Source: Diphasiastrum complanatum
Lineage: Eukaryota > Streptophyta > Lycopodiopsida > Lycopodiales > Lycopodiaceae
DNA: 64,000 nt
Assembly: GCA_029204225.1 (NCBI GenBank)
Contig: CM055100.1
Location: 47,260,516 to 47,324,515 of the forward strand
Direction of reading: 5' to 3'
In this document: positions 11,487 to 22,216 of the stretch, in pieces
Numbering within the stretch: position 1 is the first letter of the stretch
How the letters are laid out: the number at the start of each line of letters is the position of its first letter
The notes under the pieces: model-generated
What the model was told of the DNA's origin: nothing
The model's input: only the letters and a program-made list of their open reading frames with translations
Databases searched by the model: none
Translations under genes and position numbers: made by a program

Positions 11487-13404
11487 CTGAGAAGGTGCAG
11501 TTATGAATAACAGAAGCAAAACCAGAGGAAGATCCAGTTCCCCTGCTCAAAACATGGCAAAAAAACAGTTACGATCACAAAGCCGCAAATCTTGATCTTT
11601 TGGATCTTCAGTAACCATCAAAACAATAAGTTTTCTCACCAAGACTATCAGTATGTTCGTAACAAGCTTCACCCTCAAATGTTCCCCATACAAATAGAAA
11701 TGAATCTACTGTTCACTTTGTATCTGCAAACGAACCTGGTATATAATAGAAGAGCCGGACCAGAAGTGCCAAAAAAGCAGTCCATAATCCATATTCCCCT
11801 CTGTGTAGAATGATAATAATCTAAAGTCAATGCATATGCAAGTAAGTGGAACTCTTTGTAGGCTGCTGCAAATTATGTTAGTAAGAATATACCGGCCCAA
11901 TTCATGTATAGAGGTACATGTAAAGTTGATGAGTTTATCTAGAGATTTTCTTGCTTGTAAAGAATCTTGAATCTTCACAGTTTTTCTATACGCATAAGAG
12001 ATTAGCCATTAAGCTTGTGAAGAGTCTTTATAGTTTTGCCTACACAGAATAATGCAACGAAAAAATAATGCATAGTCAATTAGACAAAATTGCTACATCA
12101 CCATTCACCTACTTGAACTAGCAAATTTGTAATATGATTGAAAGTACAAATCCTGGCTCCCAATGGAAACTAAATTTGACTCTATTACCTACACCAATAG
12201 ACCACATCATGGGGTAGTTGAAGAGCCAGGAGCGGCACAAGGAGCTGTTTATAAATTCCATTGTCCCTTAAGAGAAGCAGCGACCTGTCCAACCATCATC
12301 AGCATACATCTCGACTACTTTCAAGCTCAAAAGACTTGCAGATAAATAAATCCATGCAAAACGTTGCTGATTTCTCTTCAGTGGAAATTGGAATATCAAT
12401 ATTAATATGATTGAAAATCCAAGTAACCTGCAGATTTGAAAAGTAGTAAACAGAGGATGCGGAAGCAACTAAAGATTGGATAATGTTTCTGCACAAATAC
12501 AAATAAGTTTTCCAAGACTTACGCAGCCGAGACAGTAAGAACCCATTTCAAAGCATCGTTTGTGAGAACAAGGGAGCATTGGGTAGACATTGCTCCTCCC
12601 TTTCTAAGTGTTGTTTTGAAGAGGGGCCTCCTCCCTAGATGAATTGAAGCAGGTAATTGTTGGTGCAGGAAGGGATACTGACTTCTGATCCTGCATATCA
12701 CACGTCATCATCCATTCTTTTTTCTTTCTTGCAAGGGTATTTGATAGGAATAGCTGGATATACACAACATATCCACTCTACATCCACTTACAAGCCAATT
12801 CAAGATTGGAGCACGAGACTCCTATTTATCCCTTTTCCACAGCAAAGAAGATTAGAGCCTGCGACTTGGAGGACGCAGCAAGCACTCTTATCCAACTCGG
12901 CTAATCCGGATATAATCATACATTCTTGATTCATTTAGAAGATTCTTAACTAGTTACGAATTTTCAAACTATAAACAGAAAATTATTTTTTCAACTTTCT
13001 CAGCAATCAGAGTTCGAGAAAACCATTCATCTGATCTCCCAATTCCATGAAAATATGGGACCAGGTCAAGCTACTAGCTGCTACTTTACGGATGAAAAAA
13101 CGAAAATCTCATCATTCATGAAGGAAGTGGAAAAATGTAGCATTGCTAGCTTTAATTCAGGACAAAAGACAGGGTAGAAAGCCATCGAAAGTGAAGGTAG
13201 CACCCACCCAAGAGTAGAATGTTGCAATGACGATGCAGAGCAGCTCATCTGCGGGTCAATCCTCTGTGGCCCCAAATCAGCCGGATGTCTCCGAACAGCA
13301 AAAGATGATGATGATGCGTAGTGGGTCGAAGAGGCTGAAGTGATGGTGGTGCCACAAGGTCCAAAAATGGCATTTTTAGCCCACATTCCAGTGCAAATGG
13401 CCAT
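11487..13404 (-). CDS. COR413IM-like: COR413-family chloroplast inner-membrane protein, five exons, 3' end not found
   Basis: Minus-strand exons in consistent phase: 13404-13208, 12690-12523, 12427-12308, 11800-11736 and 11542-11487, about 202 codons. Exon 1 starts at ATG 13404 and encodes a Ser- and Arg-rich, acid-poor N terminus typical of a plastid transit peptide. Exon 2 ends with NDALKWVLTVSAA before a perfect GTAAGT donor. Exon 3 encodes a membrane helix (GFSIILILIF). Exons 4 and 5 carry EYGLWTAFLALLVRLF and then ELDLPLVLLLLFITAPSQ, matching the conserved core of the COR413 inner-envelope proteins known from cold acclimation. Acceptors before exons 3-5 end in CAG. The exon 2 acceptor is weak and exon 1 joins by inference. 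The family has a further 60-70 residues (one loop and the last helices); I could not find that exon, so the gene may be longer or truncated. The homology call is firm; expression and completeness are not shown. Confidence 0.8.
12716..12908 (-). mobile_element. tRNA-derived SINE-like insertion in COR413 intron 1
   Basis: On the minus strand a tRNA-like head has a perfect RNA polymerase III A box (TAGCCGAGTTGG, 12892-12903). About 40 bp further on is a weaker B box (GGCTCTAATCT, 12849-12859). A roughly 110-bp body follows and the element ends in an A-rich tail (GCAAGAAAGAAAAAAG) at about 12716-12731. Head, body and tail are in the order expected of a plant SINE. No clear target duplication was found, so the limits are approximate. 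The tail ends about 25 bp before the proposed exon 2 acceptor of the COR413 gene, and both are on the same strand. Confidence 0.5.
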
Positions 13405-13533
13405 GCCGGCAGATCAAGCACCAAGCCTTGAGAGCTACCTCAGAATGCTGCAATGTTTATGCTTGATCTTGTAGCTGCTCTTTGACTTTGATCCACAGCA
13501 TTGCAAGCAGCAATCAAATATCAATACTTCTAC

Positions 13534-13617
13534 CTCTTCTCTTCTCTTCTCTTTTCTCTCTCTCTCTCTCTGGGACACCTCATCATTTACCAGCTCTCCT
13601 TGTTCCAACACGTGTTG
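13534..13617 (-). promoter_or_regulatory. Upstream region of the COR413 gene: GA tract and G-box
   Basis: Read on the gene's strand, a GA-rich tract (13534-13572) lies about 130-170 bp before the start codon. A palindromic G-box, CAACACGTGTTG (13606-13617, core CACGTG at 13609-13614), lies about 205 bp before it. G-boxes of the ACACGTG type act as ABA-response elements in plants and are common in cold-induced genes, so this agrees with the gene's family. No clear TATA box was seen, and no CCGAC (DRE) element was noticed between the start codon and 13620. Confidence 0.4.
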
Positions 13618-13669
13618 AAAAGGACAACCTAGTAGCTACAAAGTATCAGTTTTTCACTAGCTACTAGGT

Positions 13670-15835
13670 AGCATTATTTTTTCTTTTGTAGATGCTTCTA
13701 TTTGTAAGTGTGATTCTGTATTTGAACTCATGAAGAAAGGAGATGAGAAGATTGGAACAAAATGCTAAATAAAAAAAACTCTATCTCAAATGCTACTTGA
13801 TTGGGCATCGCAGATTTCACTTGAGGCCCTCATTATCCACTAAAATATTTAACCCACATGATTTCTTGGCATTCTCGTTATTTGTCTTTATTGTGATGGC
13901 TGCTAGCTCTCATGAATGGACTAGCACTACAAAATTCCTGAAGCCTTCTTGGATGAAATCTTAAAATCTTAGGGCCTTCGGAAGAAATTTTCAAATCCCA
14001 TATTGTAGATCCCTCTTAAGTATCTCACCACCTCAAAATGAGCTTGATTATTTTCACATCTTGCCATATCATGGAAATAATGAGGTCTCCTCTCCTCTTT
14101 TTGTTGTCATGGCTCAATGAAAGGGCTTGCCAATAATCCTCATAATATATCTTTGCTACAACATTAGCCAATTTATGAAATGCCTCTAGTCAAAACACAC
14201 GTGGGATCTCTTTGCAAGTCATTTGCAAGTCATAATGCATATTTGTCTTTGAGAAGAAAAGAAAATGAACAAATTTAACAAAGTGTTAATCGAAACCCAA
14301 ATTTAAAATTTACCCTTTTCTATGAATGATAAGTTTGGAAAGTAAAACTTTATTCAAAGTGGCTTTCTAAAATACAACAAAATAAGAAAGCTTGAAATCT
14401 TCTTACATCTTTCATTGAAAGATGGCCATGGAACTTTTAAGTGATTTGAAAGGTAAAAATGTAGGACCTTCGCAATCTACACACATTTATCCCCCCCATC
14501 ATTTCTACTAACTAAAGAAACAAATGCACCACATCGAGATTTTATCAGGTGTAAGATGTTCCATCCTAAGATATTGTCCTATCTTTATTGCCAGTTCCTC
14601 CTCCTCTTTTTGGATATACCAATATGGCTGCCAAAAAATAGATTGACTACCAAGCAATAACTCTATTTTATGATTTTTCACTTAAAGCTTTTACACCTAT
14701 AATTTTTAAATCAGAGTTTTTAAAAAGCATAAATATTAAAAAAAAACTTTGTGATACACAACATCATCAATTGAATAAAAAACTAGGAGAAGGTTTCATA
14801 CTAGGAATTTAAAAGATTTTCTAATTTTGATTAAAGAAAAAAGGAATGCAAGGATAAGAAAAACCTTAGTTTCTTTTTTAGTAGACACTAACTCGTTATA
14901 GTCATGAGAATTCAAAATATGGTCTTTATACTATATAGCCAATGAGTCTGAATTATCATATAAGCATTCATACTTTGAGATAACATCAATTGTATCAATC
15001 ATAACATGATAATAAACTCTAAATGGTCTTTTATATAAAGCTTTAGATTTGAAATCTTTCGATTCTATATCTCAATATTCGTCAATAATGTAGCTAAGTG
15101 AACTATATCTGTATTATCAGGTGTTTCCTTGAAAACATGTAAATTTTGCTTCAAATGATAGACATTCAAGATATAACCATTTTTCACCTAAAATCTTGTC
15201 TTTCAAACAAGAAACATGGTTGTGACTAGAAATTGTTCCACTTAAAATGCAATCGTAACTACAATCTTCTACTTGAAAAACTCATATCTCCATATCGAAA
15301 CTGCATAAGCTATGTATAACAAATATACTCTCTTCTTTTAGGACAGCTCTTCACTAGATGTCCAAGCTTTTGCAAAGGAAATGAAGATTCTTCTGTTTTG
15401 CCTTTGCCCTAGATTCATCCTTAGGTCTTTTAGTTGGTACATATCCATTAAAAGCACTTGAAAAAAATTTATTGTTATTGTTTTCACACTTCTTTTTTAT
15501 TCTTGTCCTTTGAGATTTTTTGATGCTTCCTAGAGGCCACCATAGTAGATTCATACACCTTTGAAATACATATCGCATTCTTATACACTATGATGGCAAT
15601 CATTATGATAATATGCAAGTAGGCCTAAATTAAACTGCAACTTCGATAGAGTAGTATCCATTGTAAGGTTTTCCTCGACATATGACATTACTCTAGCCTC
15701 AAGATAATGCATGTGAAAGACAAGGGTAGGTATTGATGGTATTGTGTTTACTATTTCTATTTTATCTTGTAAGTTTTTCATTTGCAAGCATGAGCATATT
15801 GCCTTGAAACCAAGGGTTCTTGGTCAAGTACTTAG
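13670..15835. other. No gene seen
   Basis: This is very AT-rich DNA with many short A or T runs and no supported coding region. Minus-strand ORFs at 15354-15578 and 15581-15787 (68-74 codons) are unrecognised. They lie just beyond the left end of the copia element and could be more distant debris. Confidence 0.4.
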
Positions 15836-16110
15836 AATTTGCTTCGAACACGAACACAGATCATGCTACACAGTAACACAAACAAAAAACACTCTCCACA
15901 ACAAGCTCACATAGCAGCTGTATTTCTCAAAATGAAATTACACTGTACATATATTTGTTCACTCAGGCAACCCATGCATGACTCAAGTTGTCGTTGACGG
16001 GACGCATGTCCTGTCGACTTGCCTCGTGGCGAGGTCAACTAATCCTTATCAACTGATAGGACCCACAGTACAGTAACACAGTGATTCTACTTTAATTCTA
16101 ACTCTCTCCC
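15836..16110 (-). mobile_element. Polypurine tract and partial 3' LTR of a copia element
   Basis: On the minus strand the pol reading ends at 16158 and is followed by a polypurine tract (GGGAGAGAGT, 16101-16110). LTR-like sequence starting TTAGAATTAAAG comes next, so the expected TG is missing or mutated. The LTR continues leftward to roughly 15836, where it fades without a clear CA end or target duplication. No matching 5' LTR exists on the other side because that end of the element is missing. The left limit is approximate. Confidence 0.4.
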
Positions 16111-16157
16111 TTATAGTAGAGTCTACTTTTTATACAGTCATATACATAGCTTTAAAG

Positions 16158-18605
16158 TCAACAAACTTTAAGTATAGAAAGCTTTGATCTAAACTTATCA
16201 AACTTTTCTCCAACAAGTGGCTTAGTGAAAATATTAGCTAGTTGTTCTTCCGTACTACAATGAACAACATGAATTTCACGACTCAACAGCCTCTCACATA
16301 TAAAGTGATACTTAATCTCAATGTGTTTGGTTCTCACATGGAACATTGAATTCTTTGCTAGCTGAATGCCACTCTGACTGTCGCTATGTAAAGTTGTGAG
16401 ATTTTTCTGCTTCATGCCAACTTCTTCCAAGATTTGTCTCAACCATATAACTTCGTGTGCTGCACTACACATTGCCTTATACTCTGCTTCTGTGGTGGAT
16501 AGAGCAATTGTACTTTGCTTCTTACTAGACCACATTCTAGTTGCCTTCCAATGCGTTTCCGTAGGTGCTGCCATAAACTGACTTACAATGCCAACAACAT
16601 AGCATATATTTGGTCTAGTCCTGGTAAGGTAAATCAAGCTCCCTACTAACTGCCTATATAGTGTAGCATCAAATGACTATGACTCATCAAGCTTAGAAAG
16701 CTTTTTACTTGGTTCAATAGGAGTATTCACTGGCTTGCAATCCTACAACCTAAACTTGTGCAACAACTCTTTGACATACTTCACTTGTGTTAAACCCACT
16801 TCGTGTCCTTTTTGCCATACCCCTACTCCAAGGCAATAATGCATCAGGCTAAGATCTGTCATCTCGAATTGTTCCATGAGATCTTTCTTGATCATGTCTA
16901 TCATCTCTTGATTATTTCCCATAATAATCAAGTCATCAACATAAAGAGCAATCAAAGCAACCATACCATCAAAGCATAAGACATATAGATTTGGATCAGA
17001 ATGTGTTCTCACCATCCGCTTTGAACGAAAGTAGGCATCAATCCTGCTATACCATGCACGTGGTGCTTGTTTAAGACCATAAAGCGCTTTCTTCAAACGA
17101 CATACTTTATTTTCTTGTCCTTTCACTACAAAGCCTTCAGGTTGATCCATGAACACCTCTTTTTCTAACTCGCCATTTAGAAAAGCAGATTTCACATCCA
17201 TCTGATGCAAAGGCCAACCAAAATGTGAAGCTAAAGCAACAAGTAGACGTAGAGTATTCCACTTACATACTGGCGCAAAAGTCTCCTCATAGTCAATGCC
17301 TTTACTTTGTGCATACCCTTTGATCACCAATCTTGTCTTGTGCTTTGCTATTCTTCCATCTGCATGGTACTTAGTCTTGTATACCCATTTGCAACCAATG
17401 GGTTTCTTGCCAACTGGTGGTTCTACTAGGTCCCATGTGCTATGCTTAGCAATTGACTCCATCTCCTCTCCCATGGCCTTGACCCAAATGTCATCATCCT
17501 TCACTTCACCATAAGTCGAAGGTTCTTTGATTTGAATAATGCTAGATAAGAGAGCATAATTTGCTTCATACCTTTCAGGTTGTGTCTTCTCTCTTGTCGA
17601 TCTTCGTAGCTCTCCCTGGCTAGATGATCCTGGAAAGTCATCCATGTCGCGGCTCTCCAACAATCTCTCAAACCACTTGGGGAGTGTCCTATTAGGTGAT
17701 TGACTTCCTGGTGAAAATGTATCCCACGGTACATCCTTCTCCTTGCATTTGTCACCTGCAACTTCAATTCTTCTTGTACCAAAAGGTTTGTCTCTACCTC
17801 TCCAACCTATTTCTTGGGGTTGAGTAGTAGTATCTTGAGATGTATCCTCATGTTCATCACTTGGAAGGTCAATGAATGGATCATCATCAGGAGGTATTCT
17901 CATTATACCATCTTTCCCACTGGATGTGTCTATCTTCTCAGCATCCTCGTCTTCATACATCTTGGATTCATCAAAGATAACATCACGGCTTGCATGGATT
18001 TTGTTTTCCACTAGATCAAAACATCTATAGCCCTTCACACGTTCATCATATCCTAGGAATACACACTTGATAGCTTTCACATCAAGTTTATGTCTTTTTT
18101 CCTTAGAAATGTGTACAAAGGCCTTACATCCAAAGATTCGCAAGTGGTTCACCTTTGGCTTCTTCTTCGTGAATGCTTCCTCAGGTGTTATCTTTGGTAT
18201 GGCAATGGTAGGACTTCTATTTTGAAGATAGATTGCCGTACTGCATGCTTCTGACCAAAAATCTTTTGGTAGTTTCATCTTAGCTAGCATAGATCTGGCA
18301 CTTTCCACAATCATACAATTCTTGCGCTTAGCTACACCATTGAGAGCAGGAGTATGAGCTTGCGTAAATTGTCTTTTAATCCCACATTGATCACAAAGAT
18401 CATTGAAGTCATTAGACTCTTCCTCACCTCCACTATCTGATCTTAGGACTTTGATCTGCCTACCTGTCTAATTTTCAACCAATGCTTTGAAGCTCTTGAA
18501 ATTGTCAAATGCATTTGATTTCTTCTTCAAGAAGTAGATTCACGTCTTACGTGACATATCATCAATAAAGGTCATGAAATAGAAGGCTTTACCTAAGGAC
18601 ATGGT
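16158..18605 (-). pseudogene. Ty1/copia pol remnant: integrase core, reverse transcriptase, RNase H
   Basis: Read leftward, the segment opens inside the integrase core (FYFMTFIDD; then SDSGGEE and the NGVAKRKN region). It continues through the integrase C-terminal part (FGCKAFVHI, FLGYDE) to the reverse transcriptase (KCKWVYKTK-like WVYKTKYHADG, DVKSAFLNGELE, and an intact YVDD as LYVDDLII). The 523-codon open frame ends at 16743. Two stops separate it from the RNase H part (16637-16158), which has STTEAEY and FTKPL. Relative to intact elements about 60 residues are missing between HWKATR and WSSKKQ, including the first catalytic Asp of RNase H. The element is therefore dead even though the polymerase motif survives. 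Confidence 0.9.
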
Positions 18606-19862
18606 CCTCACAAGCTACAAGGCTAAATCCTCCATAGGATCCACAATCTTCTCCACCCAATTCTATTGCACATAAAGCTACCTTTACAAGCTTTACTTCC
18701 AGTGCCACTGGCGCCAACATTGTCCCCAGCGCCAACAACGCCCCTACTGCTCCCGGCGCCACTGTGACCAGAATCCAGCCTGCACCAAGTTCCTATGGCT
18801 GAAAATCTTTGATCGGTTCTAGCGAAATCCAAAGAGCTCAGATCGATGTGCAATCATCTCACACGATCTAGGCATGATTAAAGGAAGCCTGGGGATCAAT
18901 AAAATCTAGAGAGATAAAATGACTTTCTAGAGAGAGAAAAATGTGCTTTACCAGCCTGGGTAGAGTGCTTGGTATGAGGGGGGGGGGGGTGTGCCGAATC
19001 CCACCAATACTATAGGGGAGTGCAGGTTGCGACTCAGGATGAGCTCCAACCAAGTCTTGGCCTCCCTTGCTGGAATGTTGTCATGGCTCTCGCCTTGGCA
19101 TGCTAGCGCCCCGGAGACTAGGGTCGGTCACACACTTGAAATGAAACCTTCTCATCAATAAAGTGGGATTTTTCTCAAACCGGCTCTGATTACCTTCTGG
19201 GTTTCAGTGTTCGGTAAAAGCGCCAGTTGTAAGGCCACTTCAAAATTTTTAAGTTGGCACATAGCTGAGGGTCATATCCCGGAACGCCAGCGGTGTGTCG
19301 TCGGGGCCATTTAGTTTGTGGCGCCAGCGGTATGCTGTCGGGACCATTTGGTCCAGGAACTGGTTGTCTCCATATTTGTTGTGGCTTGTGGTTCTGAGTG
19401 TTCCTTGCATGAACGTGAATGGGTTAAGCTCTTGGGGAACGGGCTCTAACCTGTCGGCTGAGTTGGATGGCTTGCTTGGGTGGAAGTTACCTGTTTATGG
19501 CTGTCCAGTCTGGTGTGGCACCAGGTTGGCTTCCAGTGCTCGTGACTAAGCTTTCAGTTGGTTAAGTCTGATGTAAGTCAGACTGCTTGCTTGGAATGGA
19601 TGTTACTCGTTTGTAACAAAGCTTCAAGTTGGTTAAGTTTGATGTATGTCGGGCGACTTGCTTGGAGGGAAGTCATCCACATCGGGACCCCCGATCTGGC
19701 ATGGCGCCAGGTTGGATCTCAATGTTGGTTTTCGGAACTTCAAGTTGGTTAAGTCTGATCATTGTTGCGAGTTGGCTGCTTGTATGTCAAGTGGGTTTGG
19801 ATGGCAAGAGTTGAAGGCTGGGAAGCTAAGTCGTGGTTCCCGACTCCCTTTGGGATATCTGC
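18606..19862. mobile_element. 1.26-kb GC-richer insert splitting the copia integrase
   Basis: The copia integrase reading breaks between HTDLCGPM (ending near 19863) and MSLGKAFYFM (starting near 18605), which are adjacent in intact elements. The intervening DNA is foreign to the element. It is richer in G and C, with repeated GGCGCC and AGCGCCAAC words at 18705-18775. A 35-bp direct repeat (CGCCAGCGG...GTCGGG) lies near 19283 and 19321. GGTTAAGTCTGAT-type motifs occur at about 19560, 19633 and 19747. No clean target duplication or terminal repeat was found and no protein is recognised, so its class is unknown. Confidence 0.55.
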
Positions 19863-20087
19863 GCTACACATAGGCCCGCATAAATCTGTGTGGATTAAAT
19901 CCAGGATGTTCTTTGCTCTTGCAACACCACCTTTATTGAACTTCTCTCGATGCTGCTTCCCATATACACATGATTCGCACATCGATTTCAAGTGGTCTTC
20001 TATGGTAGGCAATCCTGTTACCATCTCCAATTTTCTCATCAAACTGAGGCTTCCCAAGTTCAAGTGACCAAGCCTCTTATGCCACAA
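19863..20087 (-). pseudogene. Ty1/copia GAG-pre-integrase domain fragment
   Basis: A minus-strand reading from 20087 encodes WHKRLGHLNLGSL, CESCVYGKQHREKF and then LDLIHTDLCGPM. This is the His/His/Cys/Cys zinc-binding pre-integrase domain followed by the first strand and catalytic Asp of the integrase core. It is the same element as 16158-18605, separated by the insert. It begins abruptly at the junction with the gypsy element, and the gag and protease of this copia element are absent. Confidence 0.9.
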
Positions 20088-20093
20088 CTTAGC

Positions 20094-22216
20094 ATAAATG
20101 GGCTATAACAGGTAGCCGAATGCTTACTACTATTATAGGCAAACTCGATCAATGGAAGGTACTCCTCCCAATTAGATTGCCGTCTGGAAACATATGCCCA
20201 AAGCATTTGTTCCATCATCTGATTTGTTCTTTCCGTCTGTCCATCCGTCTCAGGATGATTAGAAGAACCCAAGCTCAGTGTCATCTCTAGTTTAGCGAAT
20301 ACGACCGACCAAAAGTGACCGGTGAACTTCAGATCGTGATCACTCACAATATCATTTGGTAATCCGTAAAGCCTAAACAGATGCTCTACAAATATCTGAG
20401 CTAAATCAGAAGCCTTCATGGTGGTCTTTACCAAAATAAACATAGCCAATTTTGTAAGACGGTCGACCACAACCCAAATTGTATCATGTTGTTTATTCGT
20501 CCGTGGTAACCCAACCACGAAATCCATGGAAATACTATCCCATCTCTTATCAGGGATATCCAGTGGATGCAACAAACCACCAGTCTTATGGCGTTCAGCT
20601 TTATTCAACTGGCATTGGTCACACTTGACCACATAAGATTCTACAAAGGTCCTACGCATGGTGAGTCATGACATTCATAAAGAATTTTATTCTTAACAAC
20701 ATCCACATCAGGCACACAAACCTTCTCTTTCCTAAACAAAAGTCCCTTACGGATAAAGAAGTCATCAGTACCCTTTATATCCTTCCCCCCAGACTGACCA
20801 CCATGATTATCAGTCCCGCTTGATAAAACTGCTAGAACCCTATTCCAGATTGGTCCAAAATGTGGGTCTTTCTCATAAAGACCCCTCAGAGAGAGATAAA
20901 AGTCTGTACTGATCTCAGTGAAGGAAAGTTCGTTCACTACACCAATTCGACTAAGTGCATCAGCCACCTGATTAGATGAGCCTTTGATATACCGCACTTC
21001 AAAGTCAAATTCTTGCATGAGTTCTGCCCATCTGGCCTTACAACCTCGAAAATCATTCTGATTACAAAAATACTTTAAAGATTGATGATCCGTATTAACC
21101 ACAAATTTATTAACGTACAGGTAATGCCTCCATGATTTCAAAGCATGGATTACCGCAAAAAGCTCTTTTTCTTGAGGGGTGTACTTGACCTGTGCATTGG
21201 TTAGTTTCTTACTCTCAAAGGCAACGAGCTAACCCTCTTGTAAGAGAACATCTCCAATAGCCATATCACTCGCGTCAGTGTTAGTGACGAATGACAAAGC
21301 TGGATCCGCTATTTTCAAAACTGGAACTAAGGCAATTAGAAGCTTGAGTTTGCGAAGACTCTCATCTAATTTCTCATTCCATCTAATAGGAGGACTTGGC
21401 CAACCTTTGCGGCTTTTTACTCCTTTCAACATATTGTTTAGAGGTGTAGCAATCTTTAAGTACTCCTCAGCAAATCTACGGAAAAACACAGTGAAACCTA
21501 AGAATGACTTAAGTTCACGCACCATTTTAGGAATTGGCCATTCCACTACCGTCTTCACCTTTTCTTCGTCAATCTTGATCCCAAAGGAGGTGATCTTATG
21601 ACCTAGATAAAGAAGTTCATTTTTTAAGAATTCGCACTTTGATTCTTTTGCATAAAGCTTCTCTTGTCTTAAGATACGTAAGACAGTACAGAGATGCTTA
21701 GCATGCTCTTTGAGTGTTCTGCTATAGATTAGAATATCGTCCAGAAACACTACTACAAACTTCCCCAAATTTGGACGAAGCAAATCATTTATCATTTGCT
21801 GGAAAGTAGCCGGAGCATTTTTCAAACCAAAGGGAAAAACAAGAAACTAATAGTGGCCGAACCTGGTCCTAAAACCGGGTTTAGATACATCTTTCGGATG
21901 TATCCTGATCTGATGGTATCTCGTACGTAGATCAATTTTCGTGAAGTATTTGGCTCCATTCAATCGATCTATGAGATCGTCCATCCTGGGCAACGGGTAT
22001 TTATTTTTAACTGTTAGTTTGTTCAGACCCTTGTAATCTACACATAGCCGAAAACTCCCATCTTGCTTACTCTTAAGAAGGACAGGTGCTCCCCATGGAG
22101 ATTTACTAGGTCTTATGTGTCCCATCCTGAGATACTCCTCGATCTACCTAGCCACTTCCTCCTCTTCCTTCTGACTAAACCGATATAGTCGTCTGAAGAT
22201 AGGACGACTATCGGGC
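20094..22216 (-). pseudogene. Ty3/gypsy pol remnant: reverse transcriptase, RNase H, integrase
   Basis: The reading runs leftward from about 22216. It begins with SRPIFRRLYRFSQKEEEEVA and a stop, then [24 protein letters not shown] and [13 protein letters not shown]. The catalytic FLDDILIYS is intact. RNase H shows TNTDASD and TDHQSLKYF. Integrase has CDQCQLNK (zinc finger), WDSISMDFVVGLP, DHDLKF and ETDGQTERTNQ, so all three acidic catalytic residues can still be seen. Stops or frame shifts lie near 22137, 21849, 21229 and 20650. The polymerase and integrase styles match chromovirus-like elements, but the chromodomain region is beyond the truncation. Confidence 0.92.
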
